Of a DNA stretch of 64,000 nucleotides, positions 21,818 to 36,500 are shown piece by piece; position 1 is the first letter of the stretch; each line of letters starts with the position of its first letter. This DNA is from Albula goreensis (Eukaryota; Chordata; Actinopteri; Albuliformes; Albulidae). A program made the position numbers and the translations under genes. The notes beneath the pieces were generated by a model. That model had not been told where the DNA came from and made no database searches. It was given only the letters and a program-made list of their open reading frames with translations. Where the stretch lies: NCBI GenBank assembly GCA_022829145.1, contig CM040743.1, forward strand, positions 32,444,841-32,508,840, given 5' to 3'.

Positions 21818-24800
21818 AAACATTTGAAATATGCTGTGTTAAATGTGTGACCTTCCCAAGTCTACCAAATAATATCTAAACACCAAAGAAACACAGATGT
21901 TCACAGCTGTATTTTTTCTCATAATGATGCATTAATGAGATCATTCCATAACTATTGAGCCCCAGGAGTGGTTGGCACTTTGGATAGGACCCCTAGTGTC
22001 CACCAAATGTGGCCCATTATAAGAAAATAAAAATATATATTCAGATGTGTCAGTAGTTGTGGCCTTGCACAGATTTGCATCTGAATATCAGCTTTCCCTG
22101 ACAAGTGCCAGAATAAAAAGTAAAATCGATGCATAATTTCAGATGGCACCTACTTTCTGTACTCGCGTACATCGGATTCAGACGATGCCGAATAAACAGA
22201 ACCTGCTTCTCAGGAAGTGGTAGTGGAAGAAACCTAATACTGAGAAATGATTTAGTCTACTGATTTCCTGTCTGTGAAACTTTCACAGCGGCCATATTTG
22301 GCTCATGTTGATTACCTCAGGCAAAATCTGAAATTGTGCTTATAAAAGACAATTCTGTAAAGCTATTTATAGTTAGTTGTGCCTTCTTTAAAATTCCCAG
22401 TGCAGTGCCATGCAAAAGGGCCTACATGCTTTGAAACACTGAAAAAGTTGTAATGCTATGAAGACAGAGATCGGAGACAAGACAGGAGATGCATTAAGAA
22501 CATGAAAATCTGTAAAAAAAAGAATAGTGGAGGGGATTAAAAATTAGCAAACAAGATTGATACATTTTGAGAATTCACACCCCAAGCCACACCTTACTGA
22601 GCTCAGCTTCCATACTAGTCACACTGTAGTAGTAACAGTTGATGTAAATTAAGTGAAACTAAACTAAAATAAATCTTTTGAGTTAGCATTTTTTAAAACT
22701 GCTTTTTCCTCCAACTTTGAATGCCCAGTCATCCTTCACATGCCAAACACTTCACTGAAATCTCTGGTGCTACTGTGAGAATGATAACACACACGCTCTT
22801 CTCTTGATCATGTAATACCAGCTGCTACTTCTGCTCAAATTGCAGTCCAGATGAGCTAGCTGAGACATGTTTTGGGGGAAGACACTTCATGCATAGCTTT
22901 ATGCAAGCGGATTGATGACTGACGGCAGAGGTCATCGACACAGTGGAACAGTGCCTTAACAGGAGGAGCAAACTGGAGCATCTCAACATTAGCTTCTTTG
23001 ATCATCAACTATGTGGCAAATAAGAAATTGACTAATGATCCGGACTCTTCATTTTTAAAACTCTTACACCAACAGCAAATGACTTGTTAATTCGTGCTGC
23101 AACAATTTAGCTATATCCTTTGAACTATTTTTAGTTCTCTATGGGAGGTCATACAGGCAGACTTTGAAGGAAGGGTGTGTGGACATGTGGGAGCAATAGA
23201 AATATTGTCATTCATTCTTTAATTCATTTTTCATTTCAATTATGGATTTACAGATGGTTAAAACATATTCTCCAGTTTAAAATGAGAACAAATTTATAGT
23301 GTTCAATTTTTTCTGTGAGCTCTTTGAGGTCTGTAGAGAAACTTCTACAGTACATACCTTTCAGACAGCTACTGTATATCTTTCTGTGTCATCACCTACT
23401 GGCAGTGGGTATTCTCATATAATAACAGCAGTTCTGGGAGGAGCTCTTTGTTGATGTTTTCATATCTAGAAGACACAGCTGACAATTTGAGAAAACGACT
23501 ACTTGATTCTTTTTACTCAAGCAGCATGATACAAACTGACTTCAGGAGAGGAGTGCTTTGACAATTGTGTGTGCGGTTCCGTCAAGACTGCAGATATGTG
23601 ATAATGAATAGTTACCAGGCATATCCTTTTTCACAACCAGTGGTTTAATTGGAACTTTGCGATGGTTCTGAAGGCTGTGAAGGGAAGTGGCCCAGGGGAT
23701 TCAGGTTGTTGTGAATTAAACACTGCTAACAAGCACCTGCATGACTAGAATTCAATGTGCAGAGCCACCATTTCTGGCAGGTCCACTTCTTCATTATTAG
23801 CTGCATAGAATATCCATTGCTATGCATTAGTCACATTAAATTAAAAGATGACTTCTAAGCAGTTTCATAAAAAGTCAGTGCAATGTGAAGATAGAAAAGG
23901 CATAACCAAATAAACTACAAAAAGGCAAACTAATAGCTAGCCTTGCAAATGAACATTCTAACAATTTTGCAAAAGTAGCAAGAACACACAAAAAACAGCT
24001 TGGTTGATTTTAATACAAAATTTAATAGGTTCTTTTTATATATCTCTTACAATAAACTGCACTTAATACACAGTAGACTACTGAAGATAATCTCTGACAT
24101 AGTGGTTCAATTGCAAAACAGTCTGAAATAGGCCAAGCGCTAGCAGTTCAGTGGTTATGAATGACACCACTGCAATTATACAAAAGACCTTAGAAAGATC
24201 AATATTTGACAGATTTCTCTCAAAAATAGTCAAAGTAATCTCTAATGTATGCATGCTGCAGCATGAATATGATATGTGGACCAACAGCCTGGTACAGTGC
24301 GGATAAAGGGGTCATACCGAGCTTACAGGTTAAACAGAGCATCTGTGAAATAAAGTCATTCCAGGGACAGTGCTTGGTTGGACGAACTGAAAATTTGTGA
24401 ATCTACCTTCGGAGATCTCCCTTACACGGCAAAAGCTTTGGTAACTGAGCATGATATATTGTGTTTTTCCCCCAGAGAAATTTAAATTACTGCAGAGTTT
24501 GAGTTCAAATCATGATGAAAGCGCTGACCATAAACACAATAGCAATACCGAAAATCGGTTACTGCATTATTTGAAACCTGAAAAGGTGAAGGTGCAATAT
24601 TTAAAATAAAAGGAGAATACAAAATGCATATAAAGGACATCATGTTGATACTCCTCCATCTTCTGGTTTTAGGTATTAATATCAGAGAGGTATGACCTAA
24701 AGGTAAGATTTAGAGATGGAAACATCTACAATGACTACTTGAGTTCTGGAACATTCCAAGCATAAAACTCAAAGACATTTAAAAATTAACATATAGTATA

Positions 24801-27800
24801 CAGTCCTTACCAGAATCCCTATAAAAATAAACATACACGTTGAACCCATAGTAATTATATGATTTTCCCACTGTACCAGGCATATTGGTAAGAGTGCATA
24901 AATACAATATAATCTTGATTTCAGATTAGCCTGTGAGTCAACAGTAGCTGGTATGGCTCAAATACACTGTGATGTGCTTAATGTTACACCATTGCAAAAT
25001 TTGCTATCTACTTTAACCACAATCACTTTCCATTGATGCTGAAATGCATACTTGTACGAGATAAGAAGGCAGCTTTTGGATCATGGGAAGCTGACAGGAA
25101 ATGAGGAATTCTCCATTTTGCTGCAGGTCCTACATCAATATTTGCAGTCAGAATTGCAAGTGTGCAACAGCTAAACTGGAAGAGAACATTTTTACAGAGA
25201 ACATGAAACTAACAGAACGTTCTGCTGAAAGCAAAGTGATTTGTGTCCAAACGTATGATAGCAGAATTCAAGCAAATGTTTAACTTTTCTTGTGTTTATC
25301 TATTGCTTTTTTCTGCGTCCACATTTAGACAACTCATGCAACTGCCTTCTTATCTTACCACAATTAGCCAAACAAATAGCTGCTCATTTGACACTAGCCT
25401 TTGAAAGCATAGTACAACTATAAGCTGTGCAATGAGGGTGAAACACAACTCGTACCTCGCATGTTCGGCTAAAAACCCATTTCCTGTGCCAAACCACCAA
25501 GCTTTCAGGCAACAACAGGTATAAACAGGCTCCTGTACTGTCACATTATGTTCCAAGTCAACAAATATATGCAGTGACAAACAACAGCATGTCAAACATT
25601 CAGAATACTAAGTTCAACTAAAAATCTTAGACAACTGGCTCAGTTTTGTCTTGAAAACTGTGTCTATTTGCAATTTTAGTACATTTATACTGCAATAATA
25701 CAATATATTTCTAAATAAACATTATTGCAAAGGTATTGTTAGTTTCTGAATGTTTTCTGAATTGTTAGGATAACATGATTCAAACACAGTATTATTAAAT
25801 GCTGTAAAATCTGTGAATTATGAATTACGTTACACAGTTCTTTAAATATATGGCTGTGCCTTATGAGAAAATGGCTGAGCATTAACTGACGTTTACAGTC
25901 ATGGAGACGGATGGGTTGCCATGTTAAGACTGAATGAGTGAACTGATCAAGAGTGACTGCATCTACAGACAAGTTTTTCATGACTGTAGATGGGTTAAAA
26001 TACATCTTTCAGTCTCTTATGGTAACCCAAAGTCCCAAACCACCAAACACAAATAACATACACTGTACTGGTCTTCCTTTGCCTGCCATGACATTCAGAA
26101 CCATTCATCTTTCCTTCAACAAAAACTGCAGAAATCTTATCAGTTATCACAGTCACATTCCTAGAACTTCCTGTTAACTTTCACGTACTGCACCTACTTC
26201 CACTTTCGCCGCTTCTTGTGGACACAGAAAGTGGGCGGATATTTTCAGTCTGCCATCACAAAGAACATCTTACAATCTCTTCATTCTACATCGTTCCAAT
26301 GTCTCAGTGTATCACAAGCTAGCAATTCCGACTACTTGCAGGCATCATTAAAATCATTCAGTTACCTCCACCAATCCATTTACATTTACAGAAATTGTGA
26401 AGCCTGGATATGTGGAAAAGTAAATAAAATATTTCAGAACATTATACTATGAATGGAACGATATGACAGAATACTATGTACCAAGGCTCTTTGCTTTGGT
26501 GTTCCTATGCTGTTATAATGAGTACCTATACTTATCATCTCCTATGGTAATTCTGTGCTGAGAGCATCTGGCTGTATCCCATTGACCTGAGGCCTTAATC
26601 ATCTCATTAGCTGACTGTCTGGATATGAAAATTGCTTGCCTTTGCTCAAGAAGCTGGAGTGTGAGATGTGTATACACATTGCAGAACTGTGGCTTACTAT
26701 TATATAATTTGGCTGCATTATGAAAAAGACTGCAGATTTAGTACAATTTCTCACAAACTAACTGCTTTTCTTTTGCAAATTATGTGACATTTAATTTACA
26801 CACACAAGTAATTCGTAACTTTTCAATATGTTTCTATAAGAGCAATAATCACTTTGTATGCATGTCCCAAGCACCCATGTGCATTTCTAATGTATCTTTA
26901 ATAATAATTTAATACAATCTTAAAAAGCACAGAAATCAAATGTACCCATTTGTAAAGTGGTTTAATTGTGGATTGTGTTCAGAACCTACTTCTGTTTGAC
27001 ATTATTTTATACAGTCTTATCTATAATTGATTGTGTAATTGTTAAGTTACACCCTGCAACTAAAGTTTTTGGCAGTTGTGATTGAAGTTATATTGCCAAT
27101 TGCCCGAAGCACCACAGACCCAATATATGTCACATATCCCTTCTGGAAAAGTAATATACATGAAAAATGTTACGATATGAGATCAAACCATAACCTAAAT
27201 ACATGCCTGGATCTACATCAGATATTGGAAAATGTATTCCAGCCACTGCCTTCCATCATATCCACATATCATTTAATACATTTTGAAATATTTTGAAATT
27301 TTCAATACGATTTGCATTATGAGCACAAAATACATATCTGAAGACAAAAATATCTGCTCTACTCTCAAAACCCTGAATCGTACTTTGTCTTGTATTTAAA
27401 AATGCATTCCCTAGATTTTAAATTTATATACAACTTAACATATACTGCTTTGTGCTTAAGCAAATGTATGCTTTGAATACATTCCACGTGTTACCTGCCG
27501 CGTTTAATTCTACGCCTACATTAAGGAATGATTTTTTTTTTTTAAGATGTGCAATCTAGCAATATATTCTACAATATGTACAAAAATAATCATTAAAAAG
27601 TGGCAAGGTATAGGGTATAGTGGTAAAGTGATATAGGCTGACATATTTTATAGTATTAGCAGTATATGTAGACATATTTTAATAATTATTGCCGATAATT
27701 CTGCATTGTGACATATATTACTTTTTCACAAGGGGTAAACCTCAGTCAATTATGAGACGGTTTGATCTCATAATAAGTTTAATAAACATCTCCAAGTGCA

Positions 27801-28196
27801 TTTTCCGTTCACATTGGAAATCAGAAATTTACCCAGTCAAACAAGTACAGTACCTGAAAATGATGCTCCATTCCTCTGCCAGAACATATGAAGTGCAAAA
27901 GTACCAATTTATACCACATTTGTGCTGGGGCAGATTTCCTGTAATAATGCACTATGTGCAGAATGAGTAAGACTTTTTCCAATAGCTTTTCTTTTAAAAC
28001 AAGGAATTGCTTTCTCAGATGGCATCATCTGGTCACTTCTGTTCAAGTACTGGAAAAAACATTGATTTCAAGAATGAAAGTTTCCGACCGGTAATGCAAC
28101 AGTAAACGACATTGATTTTCTAATTTAACCCATTTGTTGAAAATGATGACCAAACTGCTGAGGCTAGCTGCAGCCTATACATCATTGGAGGTGAGA
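21818..28196. other. Convergent OC90 / EFR3A 3' region
   Basis: 6.4 kb of AT-rich sequence between tail-to-tail genes. Much of 24000-28196 could be EFR3A 3' UTR on the minus strand, because several AUUAAA-type words occur on that strand, but no single poly(A) site stands out. No gene or structured RNA was recognised. Confidence 0.5.
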
Positions 28197-28302
28197 CTAA
28201 TAGACACACAGGTCCGGGAACTTCATCTCATAGACGGGCACGGACTGGTACTGGGCGTGGCCAGATGTGATCGTCACGGCGCCCGATGGACTGGGTGGAG
28301 GC
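28197..28302 (-). CDS. efr3a: EFR3A last exon with stop codon
   Basis: The acceptor CACCTCAG precedes 28302. The frame gives RPPPSPSGAVTITSGHAQ and then YQSVPVYEMKFPDLCVY, followed by TAG. This C-terminus is near-identical to mammalian EFR3A as I recall it, which fixes the 3' boundary of the coding region. Confidence 0.97.
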
Positions 28303-28975
28303 CTGAGGTGAAAATAACAAAAATTATCATTAAAATATTCCCTATTTTTGAAATCAAAGCCATTATTGAATGCAGTATCTGACTCTTAACAAGCAAGGAT
28401 GAAATCCATTGCTTCATCTGAGATCTCATGTATGCACATGGCATACATGTAACCTTAAAATGCATTGGGGAGTGACTGAAAAGAGACTTTAAAAGGAATC
28501 CTTTAAACTTAAAATGAAATAGATGAAAAAGGTTATAAAATAAAGTCAGTACATCCCTGAGTCTTTAGAGAACCAGAATTGCCACCATTAAAGAGAGAGA
28601 GAAATTGACAGGAAAAGTTCCTCTATGATCTTAAAACTGAATCTAGCTGCACTCCCATAGGTTATCAGGAACAGTCTTTCCCAACCAATGTTCCTGCTGC
28701 CTATTACAATAGAATTGGGTATTATTGACTATAATACACTGGTCTAACTGAGACAATGTGTCCATCCATCACAGATTAGAGAACACTGGCTGCTTGTTCC
28801 ACTGTGATCTTTGACCCAGTGGTGAGGAAATGCACTGGCCTTGTTCTCAGACAATCCATTAGTCTTAAATTAGGCCAGTTCACTGCGCGCCTGGCAACTA
28901 GCCACAGAAACATGACACCCCATTCTCTTCCTGAGAAATACTTAAATGCACCTAAAATTGCAGCTTCACTTTCTC

Positions 28976-29010
<35 letters not shown>

Positions 29011-32000
29011 TGTGTATCCACATTTTATTATTTGATTATAAACAGGCAAATATTTGTCTCAGTTCAACAAAATGAACACTGAAAAGAATCTCAACTGTGA
29101 GAACACAATAATGGCACCTATATAACAATAAAGCTACTTAATATACTTACCGGATTGTGAGCTCAAAGATCTGCGCCAATCTATCATGCAACATGTTTGC
29201 CTGAAAAAAACAATACAAATTTTCACCATAGCAAATATGGACACCTGAGTGAACAGTGACATAATTCCACATTTTACTATTAAATGGCACAGTTGAGGCA
29301 CTAAAAATAAAGGAAGACTATGTGAGAAATTAGAAAAGATTTGAAAGATGACACAAGGCAATATAGCTAAGTAAATTAATGTTATTTATGCTCAAATATC
29401 TTCACATTATCTGTCTCTAACATTAGATATCTTTTCATAACCTAAAATATTTAATCATTTCTCAATTGATATTTACTCCTTTAGGTGCTTGTGTGATCTG
29501 CACACCACTGTCATGTTACCACACTGAGCCTCACCTTGGATTCGCAGTGAGCTGCAATCTCCTCAAACGGAGCCTTCTGGAACTTTTCAATCACCTGTCT
29601 TCGTTTTTCCTTCTCCTGTTCCTCCATGCCAGTGGTATCTAAGGAAGGACAGGTTACCCAGATGTGTTCCCATGCACAACCATGACACAATCTTAATGCA
29701 ACTATACATTAAGTACAACTGAAATATCATAACAGTCACAGGGTTAATTATGTAACATCCATAACAGGTTAAGGATAGAGGCCAGTATTCAGTCTGCAAA
29801 ATTTTTCAGGGTTTTTAGTCCTTGTCAGAAGATGGACAGACAGGATTCAATTTTCTAAACAATTTTGCTCTGTCTTTGTCATTTTTCCCATCATCTAATC
29901 AAATAAGAGTTTCCTAAAATAAGATGCCTAAAAACTATTGCTTGATTGTGCTTAAGTAGTAGAAGGAAAATAATACAAATCTGAAAATCTGCTGCTCTCA
30001 ATAGTCAATCTCCGCATCATGCAAGTAATTTTGATACTCCCATCTCACCGATTGATTAAACTCGGTTGTTCTATAAAAAGACGGTGTGGAGGAAGCAGGA
30101 CTTTTCCAGAGTTTTGCTCAGTGCCGTAGTTTATTGCTTGTTATTTTTAAAATTAATAATCCTTGTCTCTTTATGCACTGCTAATGCACCCCCAATTACA
30201 TGCTGCCTATAGCACTGGGGTTGACAAAGTCTGCTTATACTAAATTTGTATATTTGCAGGCGCCTCGGCCAGCCAGGAGCGGCCACTGGAAGTGATTAAG
30301 ACAGATGAACACAACCAACTTAAGCCTTATCATACCCCTGCGAGGCTGAGTCAGTTAACTATTGCCTCACCAAAGCAGACATTCGGCCACAGCCAGTAAT
30401 GAACGTGGCTGGGACTCATTGCCTGCTAACCTAATGAGCATCTTACGGAGCAAGCCGCCCAGAGAACACCATGTCTTGTTATTTCAGTTACCCATGTGTT
30501 GAACTCTGGTACAGATCAGACAGATATTTGGCAATCGAGTGTTGCTAGACAACCGCAAAACGAATTCAGGGCTGTCTAGCAACATCTCCTGTTTCAGCTT
30601 CCAGCTATTTCTGAGTCAACATTGAGGCAAACCTATGTACTTCACTGGACCTGGCAGACAGTCGTTCATGGAGGACTTGTAAACAATTACGCGTCACGGT
30701 CTATTGGTTAGACATGGCGTACTGTAAATGACTGGACTCACCGATGGCCTTCTTCAGAGTCTCAAAAGTGATCTCCTCAGCAAGTTGTGACTGTGGCAAA
30801 GAAAACATTTTTGAAAATGAATTAAACAACACCGATCTGAGAAAGCATACATATTTAAATATATTTAATATTACTATTGGGATCTTTGGAAGATGTTGAA
30901 GTGCAGTTGTGAATAGGAACCCTTTGCAGAACACTTAATGGCTTGTGGGCAAAACCATCATTCTGAAAGATAGATTGCGTGCAACCAATGGTCGAGTTTG
31001 AGAAAAAACAAATCGACTGAAACATGGGGAATCCATTGTGACTCTCTTCCAGCAAATTGCCATCTGACAGACTGTTCGCAGCACACGGTGAAAGCTTTAA
31101 GTTATACACAAAAGTGCCTATAAAAGCAAGGTTTCCCAACCACCATATAAAAAGCTAGCACAAAAATCACATCTTCAGCTGTCTCATCTCCCGATCTATT
31201 TACAGATTTTTTCCAAGCTTATTTACAGCCATAGCAACATATTGTGAAATGCTGTCAGAAATAATTGGGTTAGACTTTAATTTAATGTGCAGCCATTCAC
31301 TGCTAATCAAATGTGAGTACCCAACACTACAACCACACATATTTGTCTCAGCATGTATTGCAATATACTACAAAGTCTGATATAAAAAGGGTACTCCAAC
31401 TATTTGATCAAATTACCACAGGGACACTTACGAATTCCCACAAATTTCTTGATGAAACCTGATAACTTACAGACTCTTAAATCAGAATGAATGAAACACC
31501 TCAATTTCATGCATTTTTAAAAGCACTTCTGAGTGAAAGGCCATATTAATTTTATCCTTCTGCTTCTTTCATAACGATCTCTTTTTGGTGATTGAAGGTA
31601 AAAAAGTCATGTCTGTCATTTTTAGTTATCTCAATATGTATGTGTTCAAAACACAGTATATTTTAACATACAAAAATCATTAAATAACACTCTTTAACAC
31701 TATACACTGCAGTCATATTATTGCAAGCTTTGAAATCTTTCAAGAGTTTTTTTTTTTTATTACAAAAAGTTAAAGATCCAACAGATAAACTAAACACGGA
31801 TTGAGAACCTGACACAAGGTTTGCCAATCTCATTCAGAAAGACACCATAACCACCATAACCAAAATTAAATCTGTTTTATGTAAAACATTTCATCAGGTT
31901 TATTCTTAAGAGAGTTTATTCTGCAGAGAGTGTTATCACAGTAAAAAAAACACTTCTAACCAGTATTAAAACAAACACTAAACATTTCTTGTGTGGTTTA

Positions 32001-33402
32001 AGATTGTAAAATGGGCTCATTTACAATCTTTATCTCAGGATAAATCAAGCATGACTCATACACATTTAATCCTGAATGAAGTCCAGATCTTTCCATCAGC
32101 TGAACACGGCTCATCGGCATCATGTAGAGAGCAATCAGCTAAAAGCCTGATCAATGAGTTTTCATATCACAAACATATCGACTCTCTGAACCGCTCAGAA
32201 AAGGGCCTGTGAAGCCATCAGGATTTTACCTTGTCTGGCAGGCTGTTAGACAAGATGTCCACCTGAAGTGAGATCGTGTCTACGAAACTCTTCCTTCTGG
32301 AGAGACGGTCTTCATCTGAGGAGAGAACACAGTCTCAGAGCTCCGCAGAAAAACATCCATCAATACTACACTAATAATACCTCACTACAGTGGGGAACAA
32401 TAAAATACATTTTTAGCCTATGTGGTGAGTAAACCTTTGTAGTGTGAGATGTTTATAATTTCTGTTGTCTGAGCTGCATTACAATGTAGGGAAATGGCAA
32501 TGGGCAAGTGATAATATTTGAGATGGATTATTATATAAGGGGAATTTTGCTTTGTAAGAATGAAGCTCTATAGTTTCCTGACCTCAGGTGTGTCTTCATG
32601 TAAGAAGAGTAGAATAATTTTCTCTTTGCCCTGTGCTTTGAATATACAAAGTCTTGAGCTGGTCTGTTCTGGCTTCAGCCTAACTCATAACAGCTCAAGC
32701 ATACCTCACATATGTTTCCCAGAACATATTATGGTCCATATTAATGCAGAATTTAGGATGAGGTATTACGATGCGGCCTAAATGGATTTGGTTCTTTCAG
32801 AGCACATGGTAAACTGAAAATGATTCTACCCAGGGATTAAAGCAATAAAAAAATCTTCTGACTGAAATATTTTTTTCAGGCCAAGTCATATTCCCCATCT
32901 ACAATTTGTAAAACAAGTTACAGAGAAAGATTACGTCAAAGTGATCCTTTTATTTTGAAATGAAAAAAAGTCATGTGAGTGTATTTAATTTTGAAAGTCA
33001 GCACGGGGTTAATTTAAGGCAGGTCTTTAGAATCATAGGGATGCTTGAACTCAGTGTTTTCAGTAGTATAATAATGTGTTTTCAGCTTATTTTGCATGAA
33101 AGTGCCATGTGCAGAGCCTTGCTTCAGAAAAGCTTAATCAGTCAGTAAATCCAAGGCGTAATTTCAATGAAAAGACACGATACTGAGCTTTATCTACATG
33201 CATGAATCTTTGCTGACCTGACAGCGATTCATTTTTTATGAAGTATGAAAATATTGTTGTCCTGGACACCTAGAGCCTGGTGGCTCCATTGCCTACGGGA
33301 CACCGTGAGTTGGCGCTACTGTCAGACGCGCAGCCATTCTCTCTCACTCACTCACACAGACACACAAACACAAACACAAACACAGACACAGACACAGACA
33401 CA

Positions 33403-33449
<47 letters not shown>

Positions 33450-33490
33450 ACACACACACACAGACACACACACACAGACACACTCACTCA

Positions 33491-33574
<84 letters not shown>

Positions 33575-36500
33575 GACAGACAGACACACAGACACACAGT
33601 AGACTTTTAATGGCCACCCATTAAAAGTCTACCTGCATGTTATTTCCTTTCCTTGTGGATTATTCTCAGTCAGAAGATGTGGGTGGCTGCAAAAGGACTG
33701 CGTTCTTCTCGTTTGTTGGGGTGGTGAGATTGCAGGTTGCTCATTTTTGAAACGCGGCTTCTCGCTCTTTGTTCGTCAAAAACTTTTAACTTTGACTGAA
33801 ATAACTTTATTCATATTTGAACTATTTCTATTGCTTGTTGGACATTAAGACTATCGTAATTTGGGAGCTTTGCGGTATTTTGTCATTTTTATGAATGTAT
33901 ATTTTGGTGTTAATCTAACATATACATAATTACCGACATCTAAATAGATTGTATACCTATACAAATCAGCTACCGCTCATTTGGTAGCACGATTCCTAAA
34001 TCTTGTAACACCCCCCTCCCTTCGCTTTTTTCCCCTTCGGATGTACACTGATATCATCCATGGCCTCTCTGGAATCCAACTGATGGAATTCCATCGTAGC
34101 GATGGAGAACTTTAATCCCTGTTCTACCTTTTTGATGAAGACACACCAGAGGTGAAAAAAATGTGAAATGCTGGCAGACTGGCTGTCTGAAGTCAATCAA
34201 GGACAGATCTCAGCCAATCAATGCGCCCTGCTCTCTAGAACAATGTCTCCCTTGTTTGGACTTCTGTCCATTGAGTCAGTGACAAAACATCATATTTCCA
34301 GCCTTTCATTCATGAGACGTGGAAGCTTCACTCCCACATTACTGAACTGTCTTGTTCACTCTGCATGGTGTTCATCGAGGCATGACCAATGTGTCTGCGC
34401 TGTCCGGCCACGCTCTTTCAGACTTGTACATCTGTCTGGAAAACTTAAATGGAAGCTGCCAGTGACAGTAAACCCATCTCAGCTTTAGGGAGAACAGTTT
34501 TCAATGGCCATTTATGTGATAAATGCAGTCACTGATTTATATCTCAACGACAGAACAGAGTGTGTAACAACAGATTGGCACTGCAGAAATAATGTCCTTA
34601 TATATTTATGTCTTAAGAAGTCAATGGAAAGATTATTCTTTAACAATTACAATTTTTAATTTTCCAATTTGAAATTCTCAAGAACTTCAAAGAAATTTAC
34701 AAGGATGATCCTATAATAATAATACAATACAATAAAGCACATTGAAAAATTTTCAAATATACATATTCAGTTTTAACTGATTATTTGATATTATTTTTGC
34801 AGTGCATGATCAAGGTACAGCTATGATACCATTAAAAATACAGCAGAAAAGAGTTTACATCAGAAAGAGAATTTCTGCAAAACGGACCCAACATATGCAC
34901 AGTCTATCGACAAAGTATTATCATTTACTGTGAACAAACTTTACAGACAAAACGTATACACTATGCAAAGAAAACAGAATGTAGAAGCTACTATCACTAA
35001 TAACCAAATGCACATGACCACATGTCAACAAAAAACATGTATGGAAAGTATAAGCCATCGGTTTAAGTCTGCATAGGGGCGTATACAGTGTAAGTTCACT
35101 CTACAACAGTGCCAGTCCATTACTTTGAGTATTATCCTGGTTTTAGCTTCATTATTTCTCTGAGGGGTGATATTTTTAAGATCAACCGTTGGCATATGAC
35201 AGGTGGTGGATATGGACGACAAAATTGGGTGAAGGAAGAAGGGGTAGGGGTGGGGGGTGCGGTCCACAGGTGTCCTGGTTGTAGTTAATGACCTGTCAAT
35301 AACGCGGCACCCTACTGTTTTAATGACCAGCTTGAAGAGCCGCAGCTAATCAACTATCAAACAGACTGGTGCTGATCAGTCCCCAAACTTTAATAGGTGA
35401 GGATAAAAGACTCTGCGGTAGATGGATCGGATAATGAGGACAGCGGAAGTAGGGCGCCGCGTGGACGCTTTCATTAGCGCGGGTCTGCTAATGATGCCAG
35501 GTGTCATGGTTTAAACTCCTGCTTGCAAAGTGCGAGGAGCTTTTTTGGGAAAATGAAGGGGCTCGTTGGCAAGGTAGTGCTAGCTAGCAAGCGCCATCTG
35601 CTGGTCCATGCTATATCCTCTCAATTACACGCACAGAAAGGAACCAGAAGAGCTAAAAAAAACAAAAAAATCATATTTTTTCCATTTTAGTTTAAGAGAT
35701 AAGAAACAATAAATACACCACTCTGCTGCGCAAACAAACATGAGAACTGAAGCCTTGGTGCAATCCGTGACCGAAAACTATTTAAAAAAAAAAAAAAAAA
35801 AAAAATATATATATATAAAGAAAGAAAACAAATACTTTGAGACTGTAATCCATTAACATTATTATACACAACTGTGTTATATAACAAACTTTTCCATGTG
35901 CTAAGAGTACAGGAAGGGGGCTTCTACTGCACAGATAATCACACACACTGACATCTAAGACCAAACATTCTGAACTACTGGGAGAAAGCGCTTACTCACC
36001 ATACCGGACATCCATATGGGAGCAGAGGTTATTGAGAACAAACACTATTGAGTATTCTGACCATAAACATTTTTTTATTTCTTCATTAAATTTAATTGAG
36101 AAGGGAACTGGGAATTCTAAAGATGGTTGCACCTAATACTGGTAATTACTCCCTTGTTCAACACTGTATTTTGGCTTAGTATGGCTTTGTGACTTATCCA
36201 GAACTGCTTATCTATGCTACACAATTATACATTCTGCACTGTCCAGGCCTTCATTGATCAATATTTATCTAATTATGGCCACTTCCTTGAGCATCAAGAT
36301 TCTGATTATGAGGCAGGAGAAATACATGCATCAATTTGCATGTAAAGACTCATCGAAACCTAAAGCGAGTGAGCAGAAGAGCCAGCAAGCAAGCTTTTAT
36401 TAGTTATTATTATCATAATGCCAAATGTTCATTCATTGTTTCTCCCACAGTAGGATAGGGTCGTGGGTGTTCAATCCCAGTTCATCGGTAATGTGTTATG

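Noticed and set aside
33245-33624. Two open frames of more than 110 codons rich in His/Thr
   Set aside because: Produced by the (CA)n compound microsatellite.
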